From an uncultured Oscillospiraceae bacterium (lineage in GTDB: Bacteria > Bacillota > Clostridia > Oscillospirales > Ruminococcaceae), in assembly GCA_900542145.1 (NCBI GenBank), contig UQMF01000017.1, positions 1-44,178 on the forward strand: a stretch of DNA of 44,178 nt, written 5' to 3'. The notes beneath the pieces are model-generated. The model was not told where the DNA came from. It searched no databases and saw only the letters and a program-made list of their open reading frames with translations. This document shows positions 33,908 through 41,724 of the stretch, piece after piece. The position numbers and the translations under genes are program-made. Each line of letters begins with the position of its first letter. Positions within the stretch are counted from its first letter, which is position 1.

Positions 33908-34072
33908 GGCATCATAACAGGTTTAGAGGAAACCGAGGTCGTGCGCCGGATATTTTCCGGAAAGATACCGCGGCTGCGGCAGCTCATCGAGCTTTACGTT
34001 GAGCGCGTGGATATACTCCCGGACAGCGTGAGCGTTATGCTGAAAATCCGTAAAAACTTTCGGATATTCTGA
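33908..34072 (+). pseudogene. Remnant resembling a serine-recombinase C-terminus
   Basis: Directly after the MATE stop, in the same frame, about 54 codons read through to a TGA at 34070. They have no start codon or ribosome site. The translation contains RLRQLIELYVERVDILPD and VSVMLKIRKNF, the helix-plus-strand pattern found near the end of large serine recombinases (DNA-invertase/transposon type). The rest of such a protein is missing. The family call rests on pattern only. Confidence 0.4.
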
Positions 34073-34091
34073 CCTTATTTGTTCTGAAGAG

Positions 34092-34126
34092 AAAAAATGA
34101 CCGCCGGAGCATTGCGCCCGGCGGTC
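34092..34126 (-). terminator. Terminator of the phosphatase lipoprotein gene
   Basis: Minus strand: GACCGCCGG / CCGGCGGTC stem (34099-34126) followed by A and six T residues. Just past the stop of the 34143 gene. Confidence 0.85.
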
Positions 34127-34142
34127 GTATCAGTGTAGAATC

Positions 34143-35192
34143 TTACTCGGCAGGTTCGAGATACTTGCTGCGTAAGGTCGTTATTTCATCGTCTGTGATA
34201 TTGAGCCTGGCTTTGAGAAATTCCAGCATGGAGCCGTTTTCAGACTCTGCGCGGTCGAACAGATTTTCCATCAGCTGACGGGAAACTCCGGTAAGCATTG
34301 CAACGCCGTCTATTTCGTCCTGATCGTCCGTAAGCTCGGCTGCCTTGGACTTCATATATTCAATGGATTTTGCGTTGAACTGATTTGTAAGCTCGAAGTC
34401 ATCAAGGACGGTTTCCTTGTCCACTCCAAGCAGGGTAAGTGCAATAACCGCCGCCGTGCCGGCTCTGTCCTTGCCACCGGTGCAGTGCCAGAGGATAGCG
34501 CCGTCATCGTGCGCAAGGAGCTTGTCCACGAATTCGCGGTACCCCTTAAGTGCGGTTTCGTTGTCGAACATACTTGTGTACATCGTATCGGAAAGTATCC
34601 CCGCGCGGTACATATCCAGAAGAGAAGCCGCAGGATTATCGCTGTTCTGGGAATACACTCCCGTCATTGCGGCAGCGGAGTCATCGCCGCTTTCGTCAAG
34701 GATACGCACGCGCTCATTCGCTGCGCCCTTGATATCCGGGTCGGGTGCGGAAGCTATCTCATCGGTAGTGCGCAGGTCGATGACCTCTGTCACGTTATAT
34801 ACATCATGGAGCTTCTGGATATCCGCTTCCGAGCCGCCGGAGAGCTTTGCAGTCCTCAGCAGGACATCACGCCTGACGCGCATTCCGTCGGTCGTGAGAT
34901 ATCCGCCGAGCTGACGCGCGTTTCCAAGTTTCTCCATGCCTAATGTCTGGCTTTCTACCGTTACGGTGTTTACGGGAGCTTCAGCAGGTGCGATTTCCTC
35001 AACGGGCGCTTCGGTGGCAGAGGTGGTTTCAGCGCTTGTCGTTGTTACTGCGGTTGTTGCTGCCTCCGTCCCGGAAGCAACGCTCTCCGCTGCCGAAGAA
35101 GTGCTTTCGGAAGATGTCCCGTTGGACTGGCAGCCTGCCAGGAGTACGCAGCACATTACCGCTGCTGTGATTTTTTTGATATTGCTGTTCAT
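34143..35192 (-). CDS. Lipoprotein tyrosine phosphatase (IphP/MptpB-like)
   Basis: 349 residues. A lipoprotein signal ends in LLAGC (Cys21) and is followed by a Ser/Thr/Ala-rich linker to about residue 75. The catalytic loop HCTGGKDRAG (Cys237, Arg243) is the HC-x5-R signature of the bacterial tyrosine/lipid phosphatases like IphP and MptpB. EVIDLRTTDE and LGNARQLGGY upstream are typical of that group. The enzyme therefore acts outside the membrane. The ATG at 35192 follows AAAGGAAA. Substrate unknown. Confidence 0.9.
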   Translation of the reverse strand: MNSNIKKITAAVMCCVLLAGCQSNGTSSESTSSAAESVASGTEAATTAVTTTSAETTSATEAPVEEIAPAEAPVNTVTVESQTLGMEKLGNARQLGGYLTTDGMRVRRDVLLRTAKLSGGSEADIQKLHDVYNVTEVIDLRTTDEIASAPDPDIKGAANERVRILDESGDDSAAAMTGVYSQNSDNPAASLLDMYRAGILSDTMYTSMFDNETALKGYREFVDKLLAHDDGAILWHCTGGKDRAGTAAVIALTLLGVDKETVLDDFELTNQFNAKSIEYMKSKAAELTDDQDEIDGVAMLTGVSRQLMENLFDRAESENGSMLEFLKARLNITDDEITTLRSKYLEPAE

Positions 35193-35225
35193 ATTGTTTC
35201 CTTTCTTTCTCTGAGATACGAGCAT

Positions 35226-35280
35226 ATTATACAGCAATATCAGGATTTAATCAACGCAGGTGGGTTAAAAAGTGGGTTAA
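35226..35280 (-). promoter_or_regulatory. Promoter of the phosphatase gene with upstream direct repeats
   Basis: Minus strand: TTGATT (35249-35254), 17-base spacer, TATAAT (35226-35231). Just upstream of the -35 are two direct copies of TTAACCCAC (35272-35280 and 35260-35268), 12 bases apart. That position and spacing suit a response-regulator activator. Confidence 0.65.
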
Positions 35281-35387
35281 TTTTTGATGAAGCACGGGTC
35301 GGCAACGTACTTTACGGTTTCATAACTGACAAACAATTGATTTCGGCTAAAATTCGATTCAATCTTATTTTAGCCGGAAAAAAGGAT

Positions 35388-35421
35388 AAAAAAACAGAGA
35401 GCCGGAACTCTCTGTTTTTTT
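35388..35421. terminator. Bidirectional terminator with no adjacent intact gene
   Basis: Seven A, CAGAGAG-CCGGAA-CTCTCTG, seven T. A second dyad, GGCTAAAAT / ATTTTAGCC, lies at 35345-35375. The 806-base gap 35193-35998 otherwise holds element D' and the promoter at 35869; I see no gene these stems would serve. Confidence 0.75.
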
Positions 35422-35640
35422 GTATACTTAACTGCTTGCGCGTGCATCGTTGGTGGAGCCGAGGGGGAACTTCTTGCAGTCCGGAAACTTATCACACCTG
35501 ATGTGCAAAATAAAACTTAGGGCAAGACAGGCTTTGTCTGCATTGACACGAATAAATACGGGCTTTCTCCCGAACTCCGATGATAGTGAACACGCTCGTC
35601 ATCAATAAGCGCCTTTCGCAGACTGCGCTTTCGCTTATCC

Positions 35641-35783
35641 GCAGCGTTTTCCGCCGCAGGCGGATAATGCGTTTACTTGCTGTATTTCAAGGTATGGCAA
35701 CGACGCAGATGATGAATAGGTAGCGAAGCGACGTTTCCTGGTAAGTCACAGAAATCTGCCGTGAGTGAGGTTTTTAGAGGTGA
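35641..35783 (+). repeat. Element D', copy 1
   Basis: Begins GCAGCGTTTTCCGCCGCAGG and ends GGTTTTTAGAGGTGACC, sharing that end with element D at 30552. Over about 140 bases it matches, in the opposite orientation, 37447-37653, including TGTATTTCAAGGT, GAAATCTGCC and GAGTGAGG/GAATGAGG. Confidence 0.8.
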
Positions 35784-35868
35784 CCATATCCTTGTTAAAA
35801 CGAAGCGTCAAGCTTAATTGTTCAATATCAAATTCTATAACGCTTTGTTCCGTGCTGGAAGAAAATGG

Positions 35869-35897
35869 TTGGCAAAACTTGCGATTTGGTATATAAT
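35869..35897 (+). promoter_or_regulatory. Promoter of the dockerin pseudogene
   Basis: TTGGCA (35869-35874), 17-base spacer, TATAAT (35892-35897), about 100 bases before the TTG start. Confidence 0.65.
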
Positions 35898-35998
35898 GTA
35901 CTTGTAATGCTCCGAATGCATTTTATGACAAAGCAGAAAAAGAGCAATCGGACGGCAGCCTGTCTGAAAATGGCAGGCGCAGATATGGAGGTAATGAT

Positions 35999-36465
35999 TT
36001 GAAAACAGTACTTAAACGTGCGCTGTGCGGAATAACAGCGTTCGTTGTTGCGGCAGGCGCTATGTCGTATTTCCCGGCGGATACTTTTCCGGGGATCGCG
36101 CGCGGAGTGACTGCATATGCAGAGAACGAAACATGGCGCAGCACTATCACAGCGGATGACTCAACCATCAGCGGCGATGGCAGCCAGGATTCCATGGCTG
36201 CGCAAAGCTCGGCGAGGACGGCACTGCGACTATTCCGGGTGCTGATTCTGCAGGCGAGTATGTTGTCATGGTGTGCGAATTCAGCGACATCACCGGCGAC
36301 ATAACCAACGACGGCGTGCTGAACGCCCTTGACGCATCGGCTGTGCTGAAATGCGTCATTGGAATATCCCAGGGTGCAAATCCTCTTATGGGCGACTTCA
36401 ACAAGGATGGTGCTGTAAACGCTATTGACGCATCAGATATTCTCAAGTGGATCATAAGATCCTGA
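35999..36465 (+). pseudogene. Frameshifted secreted dockerin protein
   Basis: A TTG start behind GGAGG opens MKTVLKRALCGITAFVVAAG, a signal peptide with a VTAYA cleavage region. About 50 residues later the frame fails. The continuing frame reads KLGEDGTATIPGADSAGEYV and then a type I dockerin with two calcium loops, DITNDGVLNALD and DFNKDGAVNAID, ending at TGA 36465. One indel near 36150-36185 joins the two. Even repaired, only ~155 residues remain, with no catalytic domain, so it is probably a deletion remnant. A sequencing error cannot be excluded. Confidence 0.75.
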
Positions 36466-36476
36466 TGGATATTCAG

Positions 36477-36516
36477 CAGCCGGAATGTATTTTATGATAT
36501 GTTCCGGCTGTTTTTT
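36477..36516 (+). terminator. Terminator of the dockerin pseudogene
   Basis: CAGCCGGAA / TTCCGGCTG stem (36477-36510), followed by six T residues. Confidence 0.85.
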
Positions 36517-36517
36517 G

Positions 36518-36547
36518 TTTGCAATATTTCTGAATTAATGGTATAAT
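36518..36547 (+). promoter_or_regulatory. Likely promoter of the LytTR-PAS gene
   Basis: TTTGCA (36518-36523), 18-base spacer, TATAAT (36542-36547). A CCCTCA / TGAGGG hairpin lies in the leader. Confidence 0.5.
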
Positions 36548-36642
36548 ATATACATCAAAAGTTCCCTCACATACATTGCCCGTGATGAGGGCTTTGCGCC
36601 TATCGACATATCGTTAATATCACACAATAAAGGAGCCAGCGA

Positions 36643-37434
36643 ATGAACACTGAAAAAAACATCTCGTTCATATCCGACCGAAAGCATTACGATATACCAG
36701 AAAGCAGTATATTGTATATTTCTATGAAGAAGCAGGACGCATTTATCCACATTTCTGACGGAAGCGTACTCAAGACGCGTATGACATTTGCCGAGCTCAA
36801 GGATACGCTCAGCGCAGATTTTATAAGAATAAATCGGGGCTGTCTTGTTTCTGCGATGGCTATTCACAGCGTGGGCAAGCTCATTGTTCTGTCAAATGGC
36901 GAATCCCTGGAATATGCCACGCAGCACCGCAGGGAGATAATGGAGAAATTCCATATGAAGCAGCATTTTATCATAGATTCGCTTGCTGACAACGACAATC
37001 CCACTGATATTGAGGAATACCATCAGCACTACAAATGCTTTGACAATATTCCCATTGCGTTCACCGACATTGAGATGATATTCAACAAGGAAAGTCAGGC
37101 GGTGGATTGGATATTCCGTTATGGAAACGAGGCGTTTGCCAGGCTGGAGGGATTTCCGCTGGACGCGCTTATCGGGAAATCGTTCGGAAGCATTTACTCC
37201 AACATGGATTCAAAATGGCTGCGCAGCTACGAACATTCCGTGCTGTATGGCGAGACTCTGGAAATAGTCGATTACAGCCCGGAAATAGACAAGTATCTGC
37301 ATATAGTATGTTTCCCGACCTTCAAGGGACACTGCGGCTGCCTTATGTTCGATATATCGGAAACGAATTTCTCAGTCGAAAAGACAGTCGGCGAAAAAGC
37401 GATACTGATGTATCTGAAAAAGCTGATGGAATGA
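36643..37434 (+). CDS. LytTR DNA-binding protein with C-terminal PAS-like domain
   Basis: 263 residues. Residues ~1-105 are a LytTR domain (ILYISMKKQDAFIHISDG, then FIRINRGCLVSAMAI and YATQHRREIMEKF). Residues ~125-250 look like a PAS sensor (IPIAFTDIEMIF, WIFRYGNEAFARLEGFPLDALIGKSF, YLHIVCFPTFKGHCGCLMFDIS). Most LytTR regulators have the sensor or receiver first and DNA binding last, so the order is reversed. AGGAG precedes the ATG. It lies between inverted copies of element D' beside the dockerin remnant. Confidence 0.85.
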   Translation: MNTEKNISFISDRKHYDIPESSILYISMKKQDAFIHISDGSVLKTRMTFAELKDTLSADFIRINRGCLVSAMAIHSVGKLIVLSNGESLEYATQHRREIMEKFHMKQHFIIDSLADNDNPTDIEEYHQHYKCFDNIPIAFTDIEMIFNKESQAVDWIFRYGNEAFARLEGFPLDALIGKSFGSIYSNMDSKWLRSYEHSVLYGETLEIVDYSPEIDKYLHIVCFPTFKGHCGCLMFDISETNFSVEKTVGEKAILMYLKKLME

Positions 37435-37446
37435 AATGGCGACAGG

Positions 37447-37653
37447 TAACCTCTAAAAACCTCATTCATGGCAGATTTCTATGCCAAAGGGAAACGCTGA
37501 AAAAACAAAATCGACCAGTTCAAACATTGGGGCTCATGCGTCTGATTTTGTTACGCTTCGCTTTATTCAGCGTATACCGTATTATCTGCTTCGTTGTCAA
37601 ACCTTGAAATACATCAAGTAATCGCATTATCCGCCTGCGGCTGAAAACGCTGC
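37447..37653 (-). repeat. Element D', copy 2 (inverted)
   Basis: Starts GTAACCTCTAAAAACC and matches copy 1 in reverse, with about 60 bases of extra sequence around 37490-37570. It begins 12 bases after the LytTR stop. Confidence 0.8.
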
Positions 37654-37670
37654 GGTTCCCATAAGGATGC

Positions 37671-37701
37671 GAATGAGCCCGGCATTTAACCGGACTCATT
37701 C
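37671..37701 (-). terminator. Weak terminator-like hairpin
   Basis: GAATGAGCCCGG / CCGGACTCATTC with a 7-base loop, behind the binding-protein gene. No good U-tract follows on the minus strand. Confidence 0.45.
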
Positions 37702-37728
37702 TGAACCTATTTTGTTATGGCTGAATCA

Positions 37729-39156
37729 TCAGTTCTTTTCAGCAAGCTTCTTGTTGGCCGTATCAAGTTCCGCCTGGACTGCCGCGCGGATAGTTTCACG
37801 GGTCTGGGTCCAGCTTGCGCCGCTGTTGTAGGCTTCCTTCATCGGATTGTTTACGAGATCGGCAACGTTGGAGGAAACGGCGTTGTACATCTCGATCACC
37901 GGGTGCTCGGCGGTCATCTGATTTACAAGGCAGTACATATCCCACTGCTCCTGCGTCCAGTTGTACTCATCAAATGCCTGGCGCTTTCCGATTTCGACAG
38001 CCGCTTCGCTGTCGCGGGTAGCCATTGCGCAGTTGAGGTAAGCGGCTACGCCTTCGGGGTTCTTCGCGCCTTTTATCAGCGAGAATCCGGAAACTCTTGC
38101 AGGCAGGTAATATTCGTCGGCGTCGGTGCATTTCGGCATGGGGACGAACATCACATCTTCCTGGTTGTTTGCGAAATCCTGAATGTAGTTGTTATAAGGA
38201 TACATCGCGTACAGACCTACCGGATAGAACAGCGTCTTTCCATCAGCAAGACGCCTGGGCTGAACCTGCCAGTTGAACTGCGCCTTGGGGAATTGTAGGC
38301 TGTTCTTATTCATATTCAGCATAAAGTTCTGCGCCTTTTCGATCATGGCGTTGTCAAGATTCTGCACGATCTTTCCGTCGCTCATGCCGACATATGGAAC
38401 GCCTGTAGTAAGGGAAAATCCGCTTTCAAACCACCAGCCGTCGGTGGCGTATTTTTCAGCGTCAACGTCGCAGAATTTGGTCATCATATCCCAGAATGTT
38501 TCCCATGTCCAATTGCCCTCTGCGAGAAGTTCCGCCGGGTCGTCAAGGGAATTATCGCGGATAGTGTTCTTGTTGTAGAACATCACGCAGTCGCCTTCTA
38601 CATCAACAGCGCCTACATAGTGGCTTCCGTTGAACGCAAACTGCTCATTTACCGCGCTCATGGGTGCCCACAGCTCGCTGCTGAAATCAACGTAATCATC
38701 AAGCGGGTCGAACATTCCGCTGATAGCGCCCTTGGGGAACACGTCCATATCGCCTGCGCTGAACATATCCGGTGAATCGTCCGCCTGCACCAGTACTGCA
38801 AGCTTGTCGTAACGGCTGTCCCACGGGGTGTTGATGTACTCTATCCTGCCGCCGAACTGGCTCTGGAACATTTCCAGTGCCGGAGCCACCGGCTGTCCCT
38901 CAGCAGGGTTTAAATCCCATGATGACAGGAACTTTACAACGCCGTTTTCCAGCTTTTCAGCGCCGATGTCGATTTCCGCGATTTTGTCCGCGTCATCCTT
39001 GTTCATGGTTGCCGTTGTAGCCGCGGTAGTCGCCTGCGCCGGAGCGTTGGAGGAACCCGGAGCGCTGCTCATTTCCTGCTGCTCGTCGCAGCCCGTAACC
39101 GCGAGAACGGAGCATATCGCAAGCGCCGCCGCTGTGATTCTTGTGATGTTTTTCAT
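37729..39156 (-). CDS. Extracellular sugar-binding lipoprotein of an ABC importer
   Basis: 475 residues. The lipoprotein signal ends in LAVTGC. The mature part resembles family 1 extracellular solute-binding proteins for oligosaccharides: WTWETFWDMMTKFCDVDAEKYA, YPVGLYAMYPYNNYIQDFAN, KNPEGVAAYLNC. No permease or ATPase gene adjoins it, though the orphan MsmK-type ATPase lies at 2.4 kb. AAAGGAATGAG precedes the ATG. It lies 26 bases after the NPDTG protein gene and is probably cotranscribed with it. Confidence 0.88.
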   Translation of the reverse strand: MKNITRITAAALAICSVLAVTGCDEQQEMSSAPGSSNAPAQATTAATTATMNKDDADKIAEIDIGAEKLENGVVKFLSSWDLNPAEGQPVAPALEMFQSQFGGRIEYINTPWDSRYDKLAVLVQADDSPDMFSAGDMDVFPKGAISGMFDPLDDYVDFSSELWAPMSAVNEQFAFNGSHYVGAVDVEGDCVMFYNKNTIRDNSLDDPAELLAEGNWTWETFWDMMTKFCDVDAEKYATDGWWFESGFSLTTGVPYVGMSDGKIVQNLDNAMIEKAQNFMLNMNKNSLQFPKAQFNWQVQPRRLADGKTLFYPVGLYAMYPYNNYIQDFANNQEDVMFVPMPKCTDADEYYLPARVSGFSLIKGAKNPEGVAAYLNCAMATRDSEAAVEIGKRQAFDEYNWTQEQWDMYCLVNQMTAEHPVIEMYNAVSSNVADLVNNPMKEAYNSGASWTQTRETIRAAVQAELDTANKKLAEKN

Positions 39157-39182
39157 TCAGCTCATTCCTTTCGTAAACGGAA

Positions 39183-39818
39183 TTACTTTCTTCTGGTCGC
39201 GAAAAGTACGCCGGCTGCGATAACCGCTGCGCCTGCTACTGCTGCGATTCCGGAAACGCCGGTGTCGGGATTGCCCTTTGTGGGAGCGGTGGTTTCTGTG
39301 GGAGTTTCAGCGGCTGCGGAATCCTCTGCGGGAGTTTCATCCTCGACAGGAGTTTCAGCACTCTCTGCCGGAGCAGCGGCAGGCTCGTCAGAAAATGTCA
39401 TTTCAAGCAGTTCTATGCCGTGACCCATAATCGCCATGCCTGCATTCTGGAGAAGCTCAAGCTGGTCGGCAGGGATAGTGAAGCTCATGGAATCACTGTC
39501 CATCTCAAGCGTGTAGCTGTCGCCTCCCTCGGAAAGTACTGCGCCGTTAAGGGTACTGATGAAAGGCCAGCCCGCATCGTTCACCATAGGCTTGATACAC
39601 CAGTAGTCCTGACCTTCCATAGCGGCGAGACTCTCGTTTACGTTGTAGGTGATGGTGACTGTAGTGTCGGGAGTCACGTCTGCGAATTCCTCGGCGCCGA
39701 TGGTCACGCTGTTGCTCCAGCCAAAGCCGAGATCCTTGTTGATGGAGTAAGCGCCTGCGGTAGCGGAAATTGCTGCAACTGCGGCAGCAGCGGTAATAAC
39801 GGAGATAAACTTTTTCAT
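39183..39818 (-). CDS. Cell-wall-anchored surface protein with CBM-like domain
   Basis: 211 residues. A signal peptide (MKKFISVITAAAAVAAISATAGA) precedes a β-sandwich-like domain (~30-135) with VTIGAEEFADVTPDTTVTITY, YWCIKPM-NDAGWPF and FTIPADQLELLQNAGMAIMGHGIELLEM, the pattern of carbohydrate-binding modules in Ruminococcus glucanases (from memory). A Glu/Thr/Pro/Ala-rich wall-spanning stretch follows, then NPDTG, a hydrophobic helix and RRK, a sortase-type anchor. On the minus strand TATAAT lies at 39899-39904 with a poor -35. Confidence 0.8.
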   Translation of the reverse strand: MKKFISVITAAAAVAAISATAGAYSINKDLGFGWSNSVTIGAEEFADVTPDTTVTITYNVNESLAAMEGQDYWCIKPMVNDAGWPFISTLNGAVLSEGGDSYTLEMDSDSMSFTIPADQLELLQNAGMAIMGHGIELLEMTFSDEPAAAPAESAETPVEDETPAEDSAAAETPTETTAPTKGNPDTGVSGIAAVAGAAVIAAGVLFATRRK

Positions 39819-39968
39819 GGTGATTCTTCCTTTCAGATCGCATTTGTGTCGTGCAGACTGTCGTAGTTTTTTCGGCTGTCTGTTCCTTTGTTGTCTATAT
39901 TATAGCATTTACTTAACTTGCGTTATATCAGAAATTTAACATTTGTATCGTCAGTTTATCCGAAATGC

Positions 39969-39997
39969 TTGACGGACGTGAGATTTTTTTGTATAAT
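39969..39997 (+). promoter_or_regulatory. Promoter of the AraC-family gene
   Basis: TTGACG (39969-39974), 17-base spacer, TATAAT (39992-39997), 40 bases before the ATG. It is divergent from the surface-protein gene. Confidence 0.75.
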
Positions 39998-40037
39998 ATA
40001 TTCAATGATACTTCCTTATAAAAAGGAGAAAAAGGCA

Positions 40038-40799
40038 ATGAGCGAACTACACAAAGAACTGTCGCGCATAGAGTTTGAAATGCGCGAAAACTCCATGACC
40101 CACACCCCGGTAGAAAACGAAATGCGTTTCTACGAGGCTGTTAAGCGTGGCGACATGGACGCCGCAAGAACGCTTTCCACGCCGCTTGGTGGGGAGGGCT
40201 TCGGCGTGCTTTCTACCGACCGCCTGCGGAATCTGAAATACCACCTTGTTATAACGGTGTCGTTCATCACGCGCTTCTGCGTTGAGGGCGGAATGGAGCG
40301 CGAAACTGCTTACAACCTCAGCGACCTCTATATAAGAAAAGCGGACCTTGCGGCTTCTCCGGAGGAGATAAACGCGATACACTCCGAGCTAATCACGGAT
40401 TTCACAGAGCGAATGGCTAGGCTGAAAAACGGCAGCAGCTACTGCTATCAGGTCACGAAATGCATGGAGTACGTCTACGACCACCTGCACGAAAAGCTGA
40501 TGGTGAGCGACATTGCGGAGGAACTCGGACTTTCGGTGCAGTACCTTTCAAAACTGTTCCGCACGGAAACCGGACTGACCCTCAACCGATACATATTGAA
40601 GAAAAAGATAGACGCCGCCTGCCAGATGCTGAAATATTCCCGGTATGAAGCCGTGGACGTCGGGAATTTCCTGGCGTTCAGCTCCCACAGCCATTTTATC
40701 CAGAAATTCCGCGAGGAGACCGGTCTTACGCCGAAGCAATACCGCGAGAAGTACTACCATTCGTCCTCCGGAATGAAAGCCGGAGTGGAAATAAAATAA
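40038..40799 (+). CDS. AraC-family transcriptional regulator
   Basis: 253 residues. The C-terminal 100 hold two helix-turn-helix units: VSDIAEELGLSVQYLSKLFRTETGLTLNRYI and the second with FLAFSSHSHFIQKFREETGLTPKQYREKY. The N-terminal ~150 residues are helical, not the usual cupin, with no membrane segment. AGGAGAAAAAGG precedes the ATG at 40038; an upstream in-frame extension has no site. It stands just before the GH16-GH5 pair and is the likely activator of the locus (inference). Confidence 0.9.
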   Translation: MSELHKELSRIEFEMRENSMTHTPVENEMRFYEAVKRGDMDAARTLSTPLGGEGFGVLSTDRLRNLKYHLVITVSFITRFCVEGGMERETAYNLSDLYIRKADLAASPEEINAIHSELITDFTERMARLKNGSSYCYQVTKCMEYVYDHLHEKLMVSDIAEELGLSVQYLSKLFRTETGLTLNRYILKKKIDAACQMLKYSRYEAVDVGNFLAFSSHSHFIQKFREETGLTPKQYREKYYHSSSGMKAGVEIK

Positions 40800-40806
40800 A
40801 ACTAAA

Positions 40807-40909
40807 AACGTGATATTTTTATGCGTATCGTAATATAATCGCGCGGGATTTTATGCTAAAATCAAGATACAAGGCAGAACTCCCAGCCCCCCAGAAAGGA
40901 ACGTGATAT
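40807..40909 (+). promoter_or_regulatory. Probable activator-dependent promoter of GH16-GH5
   Basis: TATAAT at 40834-40839 has only TGATAT at the -35 position (40811-40816), as expected for an activated promoter. AACGTGATAT occurs twice, at 40807-40816 and 40900-40909, possible regulator sites. Confidence 0.4.
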
Positions 40910-40912
40910 ATT

Positions 40913-41722
40913 ATGAAAAAACACATTATCAGCGTTATGCTCATTGCAGGAACTGTCGCACTCTGCGGCTGTTCCGCGAATAACGGCGCTTCCTCCGCGG
41001 AGAAATCATCGCAGACTTCGGAGGTGACAGCTTCCATGGCAGAAACAGCGGAAGCCCCGGCTGAAAGCAGCGTACTCGCAGACCTCACCGGAACCTACGA
41101 CGATGTGAGCGAGAAATTCGAGTTTTCGGACGGCTGGTCGAACGGTTCGATGTTCAACTGCACATGGCGCAAGGACAATGGCAGTATTTTCGACGGCTCA
41201 ATGAAGCTCACTATTGATAAGGACCTGCTGGACAAGCCCCCCTATTCCGGCGCGGAGTTCCGCTCCCGGGATTTCTACGGCTACGGTATGTACGAGGTCG
41301 TTATGAAGCCGATAAAGAACGACGGCGTGGTAAGTTCGTTCTTCACCTATACGGGACCCTCAGACAACAACCCGTGGGACGAGATAGATATTGAATTCCT
41401 CGGCAAGGACACCACAAAGGTGCAGTTCAACTACTTCACCGACAGCAAGGGGAATCACGAATTCCTGTACGACCTCGGCTTTGATGCTTCCGAGGAGTTC
41501 CATACCTACGGTTTCGACTGGCAGGCGGACAGCATCACATGGTACGTTGACGGCGAGGCGGTCTACACGGCGACAGAGAATATTCCCTCCACCCCCGGCA
41601 AGATAATGATGAACGTATGGCCGGGAACAGGCGTTGACGGCTGGCTGAACGCGTTTGACGGCACGGTTCCGCTTACCGCAGAATATAAGTCCGTGGACTT
41701 CACAGCGGCAGAGGAGGGCTGA
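40913..41722 (+). CDS. GH16 lichenase-like β-glucanase lipoprotein
   Basis: Family 16 endo-β-glucanase, likely β-1,3-1,4-glucanase (lichenase), tethered outside the cell. 269 residues. The lipobox LCGC places the lipid on Cys20; a Ser/Ala-rich linker of ~35 residues follows. The catalytic core has PPYSGAEFRSRDFYGYGMYE, the active-site DEIDIEFLG (Glu-x-Asp-x-x-Glu), FNYFT and the closing MMNVWPGTGVDGWL. The ATG has AAAGGA rather far upstream (~12 bases). Two bases separate it from the GH5 gene. Confidence 0.92.
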   Translation: MKKHIISVMLIAGTVALCGCSANNGASSAEKSSQTSEVTASMAETAEAPAESSVLADLTGTYDDVSEKFEFSDGWSNGSMFNCTWRKDNGSIFDGSMKLTIDKDLLDKPPYSGAEFRSRDFYGYGMYEVVMKPIKNDGVVSSFFTYTGPSDNNPWDEIDIEFLGKDTTKVQFNYFTDSKGNHEFLYDLGFDASEEFHTYGFDWQADSITWYVDGEAVYTATENIPSTPGKIMMNVWPGTGVDGWLNAFDGTVPLTAEYKSVDFTAAEEG

Positions 41723-41724
41723 AA

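Noticed and set aside
35276..35366. Short minus-strand frame upstream of the phosphatase gene
   Set aside because: About 30 codons without start or homology; more likely chance in a repeat-rich gap.
37107..37607. 166-codon alternative frame across the end of the LytTR gene
   Set aside because: It overlaps a well-supported domain in another frame and continues into repeat D'.
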